Notes: generated by a model not told the origin, from the sequence alone. DNA of 64,000 nucleotides from Scalesia atractyloides (GCA_947069175.1 CAMTDV010000028.1:66200157-66264156), one strand, 5' to 3'. Counted from the first letter of the stretch, positions 46,487-57,847 are shown. Made by a program: numbers and translations.

Positions 46487-47650
46487 TGTAACATTTGTGT
46501 AAAACGGGTTCCAAAACCCGCTTCGTTTAAATAATTCAAGTATTTTATTTAAGTTTTCGTTACGCATTTATATATCGTTCAAACTCGTATTATTTAATTT
46601 TGTGACTAAGACTAAATTATATAGTTAAAATATGAAATAAATAAAAAGTAAAATAATAATATTAATTAATGAAGCCTAAATATAATAAAAAAAGATATAG
46701 GGGCAGCCGGGTTTCGTACCCGGGTCCCCATCAAACACACACACAACCTACACCAGTGCACTACACACACCTTCGTGTTTAGATTGAAAACAAATTATTT
46801 TTATAGCAAAAACCAACCAGAAAACCTGCAAGCTCAAGTTGTAGAGTCTGTAACCGCCAAAAACCCAATTTGAGTAATCTTTGCAATTGACGTTTTTCTT
46901 TGAGATAATCGAATGTAACCGATGTTAAACATCGGTTATAACCGAAATCCGAATTCAATTCAATAAGAAACTGTTTGAAAACAATGATTTAAAACTGAAA
47001 ATTGAAACCAAAACAAGGTTATCATTGCCTATAAATTCCGACTTCAAACCATTCTAAACTCGTTCATTTTCTCAATCATTAGCCTAAACCTCATTGCCAA
47101 ATTCTCTATTCAAACCAAACCACCGCCGGAGTTACCTGCTCGTTACCGGAATCCAACCGAAAATTCTGTAACTCATCTTCAGATTGGTATAATCATCTTA
47201 CTCTCTTTGATATTTGTTTAGTAAATTGATGATTAATCAAAACTGTTATTCTTAGCTAACCGTCGGGATCGGGTACTGGGTATTGTTTAGGAAGAAGATT
47301 AAGTTTACTTAGAGTATAAATATAATTAAAATTGGTGTTTTAATCGGGTCAGACACACAGTCCAGTGGTGGACTGTGTGCAAAATTAAAGCAAAGGTTCC
47401 GGGTTCGAATCTTAAAACCATGCACAGTTTCCGAATTTAAAACAAAGGTTTTTAATACTTATATCTAGTAACCGGAGTTAGTGCATAAATGTATTATAAT
47501 CTAGGATATGTTGGGTTAGCCACACAGCCCAGTTGGTAGGGTTGTGTGCAACATATGATTGAGGCACAGGTTCGATACCGGGTCTATGCAGCGGTTCGAT
47601 GATATTCAAAACCTTTTTAAGTAAATAAATTTCTGAATTAACCTAACTAG

Positions 47651-47695
<45 letters not shown>

Positions 47696-48789
47696 CAATA
47701 GAGATTATTTTGGGTTAGACACGTAGCTCAGTTGTAGAGCTGCGTGCACGTATACGGGAGGTCACGAATTCGAACCTCACACGATGCCAAAAATATACGC
47801 GTTCCAACCGGTCAAACCTGACAAGGTCCATTATTTTTTATTTCTATTTTTCTTTATTATTATTATTTAATGATCATTTACAAATACTTAAAAATAAGAC
47901 TTTTTAAGTTTAAAATTATAATAAATACCACAAAAATAGATCTAAAAATCTAATAAAAAATTTAATTAGAAATATTAATTTCAAATAGAAGTTTTATATT
48001 TATCGAATTATTACGTGATTATTTAGGTTAGTTTCCATCGCGGTCGAATCCTAAATCGTGTGCAATCGTCATCAATCCCAAAAAAACACACCCACTGTGA
48101 GTGAATCCTTACAAATTCCCTTTTTATTCATGTTTTGGGGTGTATCATATGTCGTTAACATATTTCATTTATTCAAACACTTGTGCTACTACCATAATAT
48201 GATCTAACGTGTTATGTAATGTTTGTTGTTGTTATATGTGGTTACATTTTCTCATTTTCAGTGTAATCATTCACATTAGGCCCATCAATTCCTCGTTTGG
48301 ATACGGGATGAGCATCGCGCCTCATTAGATCGGCTCCGTTTGATTGAGCCTGATCTCAGTTCATCATTTATCATGCTCATGTGTTCATTGTTTGGATGTT
48401 ATGTGGTTTGTGGATAGATTTACATATACGCATGCTCATATTTGATTTATGCACATTTTAATTAAATTAATCAACATAACTAATTCTTTCAAATGTTTAA
48501 ATGAGATTCACTCGCCAACTTTTGTTGACCTAAATCTTTATTTTACACATGATATATATGGACAGGCTGAGGAGTGGAACACTTAGGATTTGGCTTTAGA
48601 AGGAGAATAAAACATTTCTTGTCTCGAACATTTTTTCTTGTGTTTGCCTGTTTTTATGTGTTTGTTGGGATATTCTCATTTAAATTTGAATTAATAAATA
48701 TGAACCTTAATTATAGTAAATGTCATGAGCTTTGATGAAAACCCAATCATGTCCCGACTTCTATTTCAGTCGCGGGTCAGGGTGTGACC
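46487..48789 (+). mobile_element. RT2 3' LTR (2303 bp) with the same four tRNA-like modules
   Basis: Module 1 (antisense) near 46700-46775; module 2 hairpin 47354-47379, unchanged; module 3 hairpin 47521-47548, where the right arm reads GGGTTGTGTG, turning one G-C into a G-U pair; module 4 near 47720-47746 with a 1-base shorter loop. A (TA)n run of about 19 units lies at 47652-47690, much longer than in the 5' LTR. Confidence 0.95.
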
Positions 48790-48794
48790 GTGGC

Positions 48795-48939
48795 GAGGCT
48801 AACGACAGTTTTTAGTTTTGAAGTGATTCCGGACGAAGTTCTTCACATCGAGATCAAACTGGAGATCAACCTTCACATGCAGAAACCATGTCTACGTACC
48901 TAGATCTATTCTGATAAATCTCTGTCCGGTGTTTCTTCA
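48795..48939 (+). mobile_element. RT3 LTR, right end
   Basis: Follows the RT2 duplication. Ends TTTCTTCA at 48939, one base before the primer site. Includes AGAAACCATGTCTACGTACC and TAGATCTATTCTGATAAA. Confidence 0.5.
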
Positions 48940-48940
48940 T

Positions 48941-48952
48941 TGGCGCCATCCG
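48941..48952 (+). other. RT3 primer-binding site
   Basis: TGGCGCCATCCG. A TGGCGCC start is the usual site in Tat/Athila-type plant elements and differs from the Met site used by RT1, RT2 and RT4. Confidence 0.6.
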
Positions 48953-49007
48953 ATTTCTCCTTTTTTAATCTTCGTCTCTTGTATGTTTCTTACAACCTTC
49001 AGTTTTC

Positions 49008-50767
49008 ATGGCTGATGGTCCATCGAGTTTGCCACGAGGTCCTTGGATCGAGGTCAGGAACACAGTTCGCATTTCTCTGGTCGACGGACAAGTGGAGGAA
49101 GGATTCTCAGAGGATGCTGATGTTCATCACGATTCCGGTCGTGTGAACATTCCAGTAACTCTGAGGGTTCAAGCTGAAACTCCTTTTGTTCAAATCGCGT
49201 CAATATTACCACTTGGTGAGACTTCAATGTCCTGGTTCGTCAAATCTCAAACCGCTCTAAATGTTGTTGATGCGCAACTCTGTGCACAAACCAACGCATC
49301 GGCTACACCAGTGCAATTGTCGACGACTCACGTGCATGCTTTGCCTGTACCACGAGTATTGAGTTATGATTTACCAACTAGAGAGCATGTACCATCACAT
49401 ATCTCTACAAGAGAGAAGAGAGTATTCCCAGTCCAAGCCAAGATACGAGTCATATACCCAGAGGCGAGCATCGGTCCATTCTCGTCTGGGCCAGCGTCCA
49501 TCTCAGGGGCTGGACACCCAGCGCTAAGAATATGACAAAACATATGATGAAGGTCAGTGCTAGCGTGTTTCACCGATTGCTAAAAGATCATGCTGCTTAC
49601 AAGCTTAAGTCACGTGCCATATACAATCTAGAGGCTGAACATGATTATAATCTGATATATAGACCGGCTGAAGCAGCAGAACAATCCAAGTTTGTGAAGG
49701 AAATTGCGTTGGCTCCACTTGAACGCACAAAGTTACCTTCCAACGTGAGAAAATTTAATGGTATGACAGATCCAGAGGATCACATCGCTTATTTACCAAC
49801 GCGGGATTTATTGGGGGTGGAAGTTGCCTATGTGGTGTCATTTGTTTGTTCAAACCCTTACAGGCGCTGTGCACTTATGGTTTGACAATCTGCCAACAGG
49901 TTAAACTTACTTCCTGGAATGATCTTAAGGATAAGTTCTTAACTCACTTCAGCCAGCAGCGGCGGCGATATGTTAGAGACTCTTCAGATGTTATGAACAT
50001 CTGGCGAAGAGATGATGAAAGTTTGGAAGATGTCATTACTTGTTATATCAAAGAGGTTCTTGAGATCGGTGATGTGCATGAAGACCTGATTCGCGCACAA
50101 TTCAATACGTCGTTCAGTGTGATGAAATGATATTGGTATTATCGGGAAGTGTAGGTCTCCCAAAAAGTTAGGAAAAACTTACGGCGGCAGCCAAAGTTTA
50201 TACTCAAACTGAGCGCAATTTGAGTTCCAACAGACCTCCCATGCCTCAATATCTTCTGCAGGATATGATCAGAAGTATTGGTAAGAAAAGCAAGAAGAAT
50301 TGGAAAGAGTCGAACCAGAACTCTTTTCCTTATTCGCCAATTGATGCGAGTGCAACAATAAACAAAATTACTACTCAAAGGGCGATAAAACAAGAAAATC
50401 GAGACAGGCAGTGGACACCACTAACAAAGACTCCAGCGAAAGTACTCAGCATCGAGAATCATCAGTTTAAACAGCCACAACCAATGAAAAATAAAAAGGT
50501 TAGGATCCAAACCTTTTCTGTGATTATCACAAGGGTACTGGGCATACTACCGATAATTGCATAAGCTTGCGCACCGAGATAGAGAAGGCATTGAAGAGTG
50601 GGAAGCTCACCCACCTGCTTCAAAATGTGCACAAAGAGGTTCATCAGATTACTTGTAGTGACGAAGGCCCGAGTAATAAGAAGATGAAGCAAGCTTTTGT
50701 TAATATGGTGCAAGGTGGCCCAGCGCAAGCGTTGTCATCAGAAAGGCTATATGACACATTGGTGTGA
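49008..50767 (+). pseudogene. RT3 Tat-type gag, broken
   Basis: ORFs 49008-49535, 49532-49885, 49846-50130 and 50567-50767 are consecutive pieces in changing frames. The capsid core is clear: NVRKFNGMTDPEDHI, then SWNDLKDKFLTHFSQQRR and MNIWRRDDESLEDVI, a hallmark of Tat-lineage gag. Near 50517-50562 a zinc-knuckle relative reads CDYHKGTGHTTDNC, with His in place of the second Cys, as is usual for Tat. It is followed by LRTEIEKALKSGKLTHLL. The N-terminal 170 residues have no match I recognise. Confidence 0.8.
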
Positions 50768-50822
50768 GCAGCAAGTAATTTTTCCCATAGTTCGTGGTGG
50801 TCCTTAAGAAGAAAGACCGGTA

Positions 50823-51185
50823 GTGATAACTGGCATTTTTGGCCATTATCGCACCGATTATATGTTTATTGATCTGGGAAGCTCTATGGATATCATTTAT
50901 GAGCAATGTTTTAAGCAGCTAGACCCAGAGGATAAGACGCGCTTAGAACCGGCTGATTTCCCATTAACTGGTTTCTGTAATGAAGTCGTTTTTCCTCTCG
51001 GGCATATCTTTTTCTCGGTCACTCTTTCAGATGGGAAACATTCGCGCATGGTAATGGTCAATTTTATGGTTATGCCTGCAACATCTTGCCATGATGTATT
51101 ACTCGGCCGTCGCGCACAAAGGAATTTCAATATGATTACTTCGACTCCTCATGCCGCATGTGGGTTTCCAACAGAACCGGTGTGA
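50823..51185 (+). pseudogene. RT3 protease domain
   Basis: The domain begins TGIFGHYRTDYMFIDLGSSMDIIYEQCF. The catalytic Asp-Thr/Ser-Gly reads Asp-Leu-Gly here. It continues with DVLLGRRAQRNFNMI. Stop at 51185 is followed by a short stretch of matching frame and then unrelated sequence; RT, RNase H and integrase are missing. Confidence 0.75.
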
Positions 51186-51234
51186 CAATTATGTATTCAA
51201 AGAAAGAAGTTATAACTATAGATGAGGAACCACC

Positions 51235-51513
51235 ATGAAAGTTGCGAAGCCATCTCCGATTGGTGAACCAGAAAAATTGGTGTTTAACAACAAACCGGTG
51301 AAAGTTGCAAAGCCAATGGGGTTAAATTTTTATTTTTATACAATCAATGGTGTCAAACATAAAAAAACACCGGTGTCAGTCGAAATTTTCCTATTACACG
51401 TTCTATATAATACGCAAAATACGTTGGTGTCAGGTGATACCGTTCATCTCAATGTAGCACCGCCAATGATGGCGTTTCTTTTAGCTAAACATATAAACTG
51501 GTTGTCTATATAA
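51235..51513 (+). other. Unassigned ORF, 92 aa, at the right end of RT3
   Basis: Begins with two imperfect copies of a short phrase (KVAKPSPIGEPEKLVFNNKP / KVAKPMG) and ends with a hydrophobic stretch. It belongs to no retrotransposon domain that I recognise and lies where reverse transcriptase would be expected. It may be chance, or a fragment of another transposon. Confidence 0.25.
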
Positions 51514-51515
51514 TA

Positions 51516-52054
51516 ACATTGTATATATTATGCACTTGTTATTACGTATGACAAAGATAACGTTTCTAGTAGATGATAAAAGTTGATTGAATAAAATGAT
51601 ATGGAATCAAATACTATTCTTTGAGAGTAAGGATGGCATTGATAGGAGGAACTCAGGGTTATTTGCTTGGCCTCATGTATTGCACACACGAAAAGATGGG
51701 GGGAGGGGCGTAGAAGGTTATTCCATTGGCCTCATGGCTAGGCGTGTGAGATCATCTCAACGGTGATATATTTTAAGGAAGATCTCAACGGTGATATATT
51801 TTATGGAACGAAGTAAATATTGTGAAGGAAAATATACACGGATACAGACATGTTAGTATTCTTTTTAAAAAAAAAACTTCTTATAAATTAATAAAAAAAT
51901 AATATTACACTATTTTAACCATTATATAGTTATAATATAATATAATTATAATTATAATATAATATAATAAATCCTTTCAAAATAAATTAATTATAAAAAA
52001 ATACTATTACACTATTTTAACCATTAGATAGTTATAATACATTAGAAAGTTGTA
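51516..52054. other. Intergenic spacer
   Basis: AT-rich; a 25-bp direct repeat (GATCTCAACGGTGATATATTTTA type) occurs twice at 51752-51805. No gene seen. Confidence 0.5.
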
Positions 52055-52366
52055 GGGGATGTTTATTTAACTCTTAATGAGGCTTTTAATGGTTCAGGCC
52101 TCTTACTGATTCAGCACTTAATGGTTCAGACTGTTTGTTTTGCGAGCAGATGTCTGAATGGTTCAGAATTTGCCTCTGAATGGGTAAATATTATACTGAG
52201 TCTGAATGGTTAAGACCTTTAATTTGAATTGGTCAGACATTTGCCTCTGAACGGTTAAGCATTATACTGGTTTTAATGATCCAGACCTCTTATTGTTTCT
52301 GCACTTAATGATTCAGACCTCTTACTGGTTCAGCACTTAATCATTCAGAAATTGCCAAACAGTCCT
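52055..52366. mobile_element. MITE, possibly hAT-like, with TGGTTCAGA repeats
   Basis: Ends GGGGATGTTT on the left and, complemented, AGGACTGTTT on the right. The inside repeats ATGGTTCAGAC and TTACTGGTTCAGCACTTAA many times on one strand. No clear target duplication. Confidence 0.5.
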
Positions 52367-52920
52367 GTATGTTTTGGTTAATTTGATAAAAATTGAATAA
52401 ATATATATATAAGTAATTGGGGAAATTTAACGATTTTCAGAAAATATTGTAATATTTTGTTTTTTTTTTATTTATTTTGAATGTTTAAACTAGAATGGAA
52501 AATGGTGCTTGATAAATTTTAAGATTTTGACGACATTCTATATGTTTTTTAGTGTATTCATCCACTTAATGTTTTCGAGTTTAGGGTGATGAAGTCATTA
52601 CGACTAGTATAGTAACGGTGAAGCAAAGAGATTGTTCGCTTCTCAATATATGCAAATATGAAAAATCGGGTAGTGATAAAGACAAATGTAGATAACGCTT
52701 AGGTTCAGTCCTAGATATGAAAATTCATGGTGTAGTTTAGTTGAGAAAACAAGACCCACATGTTAATTTATTTTTGGACTAAAGTAAATATTTTTCCTCT
52801 ATTAGTTTAATTTGTGAGTTGAAAGTATTATTCAATTTTGTATAAGTTACTATAGCATTAAGTACAATCAGCAAAAATACGTTTCATTTCAGCCTATTTT
52901 TATTAAGTTTTGGTTTGTTA
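52367..52920. other. Intergenic spacer
   Basis: AT-rich, no gene seen. Confidence 0.5.
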
Positions 52921-53219
52921 GAGCATTCACATTTCTTCCCCTGTCTTTATTTCAAATAATTACCTTAAAATCATAATATTTTCTTTTTTCTTTCAATTAA
53001 ATAATAATTTTTACCTTTATCATTACATATTTTTTTTCCCATCCTTCCACTCACAATCATTTTTAAAAAATATTAAAAAATTATAGAGGTAAACAGTATC
53101 CCCCAAATTTACAGATGAATAGTAATATTCTTTCTAATCTACTCACAATCCCCCGTAACCACTTTTCATAATATACAAAACTCTCTCCCATAAAAATAAG
53201 GGAATGGATGTGAAAGCTC
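52921..53219. mobile_element. PIF/Harbinger-type MITE, 299 bp
   Basis: Termini GAGCATTCACATTTCTTCCC and, complemented, GAGCTTTCACATCCATTCCC, flanked on both sides by TTA (52918-52920 and 53220-53222). Confidence 0.75.
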
Positions 53220-53744
53220 TTAGTAACTGTTATAATTCAATTTTTTTTTACAATTTTCACAATTATAGTTTTTGTGTTTTACATCTTGTCACAAAACAAT
53301 TTTCATTTTTACTCCAAACACTTTTTCACTTTCTAACTTTGGTCTCGTATACATTTCATCTTTTGTAAAGTTGTCGTTTACGTTTAATTCTAAATTTTGC
53401 AGGTTAAAACACTACAATTTGCATGTGTGGTTCAAAGTTTTTACATTATTTTGTTTTGCGGTATAACGATCCTATCGCAATGCTCGGGTCCTAAGTCGAC
53501 TTAGTTATTTTTTGTATATTTTACGTTTCAGTCTAATACATGCCAGTTGTTGTAGCGTGGGTCAACGCTTTTACTTATATTTTTTTTCAGTTTAACAGCC
53601 CCACCATAAAATGCGGGTCCATGTTAGTCTTAAGAAACAACATAAAGCAAATGTTAGTTTTCAACTTTTATTTTTTTTTTCTAAGTAAAAAAAGGATAAA
53701 ACATTTATTCTTATTCTTATTATTATTACCAATAAATATAAACA
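53220..53744. other. Intergenic spacer
   Basis: AT-rich, no gene seen. Confidence 0.5.
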
Positions 53745-54240
53745 AGTAGTGTTTGGTATGTAGGAATGAGAATTGTAATGGAATGGACGATTACAAGAGA
53801 ATGAAGAAATGGGTGTTTTGTTTAATTTCTCAAAATCATTCTATCTGCCCCTATGTTTTCTTTCATTGCATCCCCTCTTGCAGCCTTTATTAACAACACA
53901 ACCCACTACCTTTGCCACCACCCACCGCCGACGCCTACCCCAACCGCAACCCACTAGTCACCGTCACCCGCCACCCCAACGACCACCGCTATCGCCACCA
54001 ACACCCACCGCAACATGCGGTGCCATTACCTACCGCTGCACCCACCTGCTACCGTTGCCACTAATCGCAACCTTCGCCCCCACCAACCACCATCGACGCC
54101 TACTATCGTCGTCACCACTGCCGCCATTCGTTGTCGTCACCACCCACACGTCACCTCTATCCCTCGCCGCCACCACTCACACAAAACTTTTATTGGGTTT
54201 TTTCATAAGATTTAGTTCCTTATGTTTATATAATAACTAA
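53745..54240. mobile_element. MITE-like element with CACC-rich core, copy 1
   Basis: Begins GTGTTTGGTATGTAGGAATGAG and contains a core of CCACC/CGCCAC repeats. It shares the phrase CCTTTATTAACAACAC with copy 2 at 54370-54770. The 143-residue ORF over the core is low-complexity (Pro, Thr, His) and is not a gene in my view. Confidence 0.5.
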
Positions 54241-54369
54241 TATTACTCAGATAACACATACTATACAAATTTAAAGGTAGGAACTTTATACTCTTGCTTG
54301 CTTTACATAACACTTAGTTAACCTTCTATGTTTTCATGTTTCCTTAAAGGAAGAAACTTTAAACTTTTA

Positions 54370-54770
54370 GGTAGTGTTTGGTATACATGATTAAGAGGTG
54401 GAATAGAGTAAACCATTGTGATCGAATGAAAAAGTGTTTGGGTAGTCAATGGAATGGAAGCGTACATTACGCAGGAATTCCATTCCCACAAAATGTTTTG
54501 CCCCTCTATTTTTTTCATTTCATTCCCTCTTTCACCCTTTATTAACAACACCACAACGCATCACCCATAACCCACCATTGTTGCCACCACCCACCACCAC
54601 GTTTCGCCGCCATCATCGCCACCACCGCCACTCATCACCGATCTTATTCATTTGTCTTTTCTTGCCTACAAAACAATACTAAGTAATTATTAACTCCTTT
54701 ACCACATGGTAATAAATAAGACCTCGCCCGTTCCATTCCCTCGTCCATTTTATTACCAAATAGGTATGTT
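54370..54770. mobile_element. MITE-like element with CACC-rich core, copy 2
   Basis: Begins GTGTTTGGTATACATGATT; right end TTATTACCAAATA, a complement of TTTGGTA. The core is shorter than in copy 1. Together the copies suggest a local burst of one hAT-like family. Confidence 0.5.
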
Positions 54771-55330
54771 TGGCATGAGACAATGAAATGAATAAGAGAA
54801 TGAAATGAACAATGAAAAGAAATGGATCATTATCATTCAATTGTCATGTTTGGTTATCCTTATGAAAATAGAATGGATCATTATATTGTGTTGTTTGGTA
54901 CGTGGAAAAACATGGAAGAATGGAATACTTCATTAAAGTGAAAAATATATAATACCATAACAACAACAACAATGATGTGAGGGTATTTGACTGTGCTTCA
55001 ATGTGTTAAACGATGAGGTTTTACATGATTATTTGTAGGAAAAAGGTTTACTTTGAGTTGCTTTGATTTACAGGTACTTGGAGCTTGATGATGGTTTTTC
55101 GAAGCTTAATGGGGGGGGGGGGGTTAGAAGCTACGCGAAGCATGGGAAGCGTGTCTACAAGAAGGAAGTTGAAAACGCGAAAGAAATGAGAATATATGAA
55201 AGCTAGAGCATTGTGCGTTGGTGTTAGCCGTTAGGTCTTGGTGGCAAAAAGGGGCACTGATTTCAGTGCGCTACTGGGGAGAAAGGAGTCCCAACGCACT
55301 GTACGGTAAGGATGGCACACGGGGAGCCCA
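54771..55330. other. Intergenic spacer left of RT4
   Basis: Contains a G-run (55112-55124) and a small inverted pair GTGCGTTGG (55213-55221) / CCAACGCAC (55291-55299) with an inner hairpin GCACTG..CAGTGC, perhaps the remains of a MITE. No gene seen. Confidence 0.4.
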
Positions 55331-55821
55331 TGTCACACCCCGACCCGCAGTGGAATAAGAGTCGGGGCATAATTGGGTTATCACCAAAGCTCATGATGTT
55401 TACTAAAATGTTTCATATTTATTTAATTCAAATTACAACTTAAATATCCAAATCCAAATTCATACAATTACAAGGAAATGAAACTATTTAAATAATCCAA
55501 AGCTTAAACTAGTTTATTCTTCTAGGCCTTCCTATGTGTTTCTTGCCTCAGCTGGATCACCTGTATCATGTGAAAACGGGGGATATTTTGGGTCAACAAA
55601 AGTTGGCGAGTGAACCTTGATAAAACATTGTTATTAATTTCTTGTTTTATTTAATATGGAAAATTTGTGCAATATCACATGTGAGCAAACATATATAAAT
55701 AAACAACACAAACCACTTTGAATGAGTATATGATATGAATGATGACGAATGTGAGATCAAGGCTCAATCAAACGGAGCCGATCTTATGAGGCACCTGATG
55801 CTCAACCCGTCGGACTGTGTG

Positions 55822-55905
55822 TTTATATCGCTGAGTGAGGTTCGAACTCGGGACCTCTCGTATACGTGCACGCAGCTCTACCAACTGAGCTACGTGTCTA
55901 ACCCG
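55822..55905 (-). other. tRNA-like module 4 of the RT4 3' LTR
   Basis: Sense hairpin CACGTAGCTC/AGTTGGTA/GAGCTGCGTG, identical to RT2 (plus-strand span 55869-55896), with B box AGTTCGAACCT-like text at 55838-55850. Confidence 0.85.
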
Positions 55906-55987
55906 AAATATTCTCTATTTTAATTATATTTATATACTAATTAATTTTAAACTTATTTGGTTTTATTAAAAATGGTTTATATGGCCG

Positions 55988-56070
55988 AACCGGTTGCAGG
56001 GACCCGGAGTCGAACTCGGGTCCTTCGGTTCGAGTGCGCACAGCCCAACCAGTTGCGCTATGTGTGAAAT
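55988..56070 (-). other. tRNA-like module 3 of the RT4 3' LTR
   Basis: A perfect A box TAGCGCAACTGG and a B-box region around CGAGTTCGACTCC (complement near 56005-56017). The hairpin is less perfect than in RT2. Confidence 0.7.
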
Positions 56071-56161
56071 CTGTTTAACTTATGGATTATATTATTCTTA
56101 TAAACAACCCGTGACTTGTTCTGATTCAGTTCTAAAAATGTTGGTTTTAATTCTGAAAGTC

Positions 56162-56240
56162 GGTACGTGTGCGATTCGAACTCGGGACGTGTGTATTGTT
56201 TGTGCACACAGTCCACCGCTGGACTGTGTGTCTAACCCGT
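56162..56240 (-). other. tRNA-like module 2 of the RT4 3' LTR
   Basis: Hairpin CACACAGTCC / AGCGGT / GGACTGTGTG (56205-56230), the same perfect stem as RT2 with one loop change. B-box-like GAGTTCGAATC at 56172-56182 complement. Confidence 0.8.
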
Positions 56241-57084
56241 TCGAATATCCAGTTTTAATTATATTTTCTTCTTCGTTTATAAAACACAGAACATTGAAGT
56301 CCGACTATTCTGTTTAGATCGATCATTAAGGCTTATAATTGGTTGGAATGAAATAGATAAAGACGATTATTGAATGAAATGTACTAAAACAGAATGTTTT
56401 CTAAGATTTCCGGCAAGAGTCGTCGGCTCTGATTGGTGACTTCCGGCTGAGTGATTTGATTAACAGTTTTGATCAATGTGTTGTGCAATTAAGTTACTAA
56501 ACAAGAGATATCATGAGGGTTGAGATGATTGTACCGATCGACAGTGAGACTTCGGATTTTTCAGTGATTTTCCGGTGAGTGCAGAAATTTCCGGCAACGT
56601 TGTCTGAGACAGATTCTGGTTGAACGATTCATGTTAATACATTCCGAATAATGATTACCAATAAAAGAGTCGAGAATTTTACCGATTTGAAGTAAGTCTC
56701 GGTTTTCCGGTGAAAGTCCGGTGAATGCAGAATATCTCCGGCGACGTGTTTTGGGATGAATAAAGCTTCGAAAACGATCGTGGTTCTGAGCGAAAGGATT
56801 TCCAGAGTGTTTAAGGGGGTATTTATAGTGTAAACAGGCTGAATTGGATTGAATTTGATCAAGGCTCGCGATTGAAGATTTCCGTCGGTTATGACGGAAA
56901 TTGACTGCCGGCAACGGTTATAACCGACGTCGACATTAATTTGTGCTGTTTAGTCAAAAGGAAATTTGGCCAAATAGCAGATTGCCGGATTTTCCGGTGA
57001 TTGCGAGTTCTGGCGCGCTGATGTCCGGATTTGACCTTCGGGTTTTATTATAAGTGTTATTTGTCTTAATGTTTATCACAAAGA

Positions 57085-57156
57085 CAGTGTGTGGCGGAGC
57101 GGTGTGTTTGTGTGTTTTGGCTTGTGGGTGACCCGGGTTCGAAACCCGGCGTCTAC
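57085..57156 (+). other. tRNA-like module 1 (antisense to RT4), best-preserved tRNA shape
   Basis: A box TGGCGGAGCGGT (57092-57103) and a perfect T-arm CCGGG-TTCGAAA-CCCGG (57133-57149) containing the B box. Its span of about 72 nt fits a tRNA, but the acceptor arm pairs poorly. It is upstream of the LTR TATA box and points against the element, as in RT2. Confidence 0.8.
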
Positions 57157-57362
57157 ATATATTTTTTTATTCCTTATTTATTAGTAATTTTAAATTATGG
57201 TTTTTAAATTCTAATATATTTATTAATTATGCATCGTTTAAAATTAATAACAACTATAAATACGCAACGAAAATTATAACTGGATATTTGATTGATAAAT
57301 GAAGCGGATTTTGAAAACCCGTTTTTCGACGGATGTTACAGTATCCCCTACTTTTAGAAATT

Positions 57363-57627
57363 TCGTCCCGAAATTTAAGTAGTAGTGGTAACAGGAAAAA
57401 GATGCGGGTATTTCTCGCGCATTGAGTCTTCACGCTCCCAAGTAAACTCAGATCCTCGTTTCGACTCCCAACGTACCCTGACAATTGGAATACGAATTCA
57501 TCTTAAACGCTTCTCTCCGAAGTCCATGATTTCTACTGGTCTTTCAATGAAGTGCATAGATTCATCGATCTGAATGTCTTCTAGAGGAATATGGAGGTTT
57601 TCATCGGCGTGGCACTTCTTCAACTTG
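57363..57627 (-). pseudogene. Duplicate pol C-terminus of family A inside RT4
   Basis: On the minus strand: KLKKCHADENLHIPLEDIQ, then a linker, one in-frame TGA, then IPIVRVRWESKRG...FTWERED and YPHLFPVTTT. It is homologous to, but clearly different from, the complete pol end at 57881-58200. It directly abuts the LTR fragment at 57627/57628. Confidence 0.9.
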
Positions 57628-57847
57628 GCTGCCCCTATATTTTTTATTATTTTTAGGCTTCATTAATTAATATTATTATTTTACTTTTTATTTATTTCAT
57701 ATTTTAACTATATAATTTAGTTATTAGTCACAAAGATTAAATAATACGAGTTTGAACGATAAATAAATGCGTAACGAAAACTTAAATAAAATACTTGAGT
57801 TATTTAAACGAAGCGGGTTTTGGAACCCGTTTTACACAAATGTTACA
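57628..57847 (-). mobile_element. RT2-type LTR fragment (first 220 bp) inside RT4
   Basis: Reads TGTAACATTTGTGTAAAACG as RT2 does and follows it to TATAGGGGCAGC, which is LTR position about 220. It stops exactly where tRNA-like module 1 begins in RT2. Confidence 0.9.

Larger units (their letters stand above)
38659..48789 (+). mobile_element. RT2: Ty3/gypsy LTR retrotransposon, 10.1 kb, with tRNA-like modules in the LTRs
   Basis: LTRs of about 2.3 kb start TGTAACATTTGTG; the left one ends GTGTGACA and the right one GTGTGACC (final base changed). The flanks are GTGGC on both sides (38654-38658 and 48790-48794). Inside are a tRNA-Met primer site, gag with two zinc knuckles, protease, RT, RNase H, integrase and a chromodomain-like tail ending YPHLF. 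Stops and frameshifts inactivate most of it. RT2 sits inside the 5' LTR of RT3. Confidence 0.95.
22597..51515 (+). mobile_element. RT3: Tat-like Ty3/gypsy element, host of the nested insertions
   Basis: RT3 is read in four separated pieces: part of its 5' LTR at 22597-23123, more LTR at 38361-38658, LTR end at 48795-48939, and internal sequence at 48940-51515. The gaps are the solo LTR S1 (with RT1 inside) and RT2, each bounded by a direct duplication, so removing them joins the pieces. The left limit is a guess based on a TGTTGG start and the composition change. The internal part has Tat-type gag and protease but no reverse transcriptase, RNase H or integrase, and I found no 3' LTR before 55.3 kb. 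RT3 is thus the oldest layer and is incomplete. Confidence 0.5.
55331..57340 (-). mobile_element. RT4 3' LTR (2010 bp), type A, with four tRNA-like modules
   Basis: Runs TGTAACATCCGTCG to GGTGTGACA on the minus strand. It shares the plan of the RT2 LTR (same termini style, TATA box 56821-56827, module order) but much of the sequence between modules is different. Relative to the 5' LTR copy it lacks sequence after CTCAACCCGTC (near 55814). Confidence 0.9.

Noticed and set aside
53809..54240. 143-residue ORF
   Set aside because: Low-complexity translation of a CACC-rich MITE core.
55207..55304. MITE with GTGCGTTGG ends
   Set aside because: Only a 9-bp inverted pair and no target duplication; noted under the spacer.
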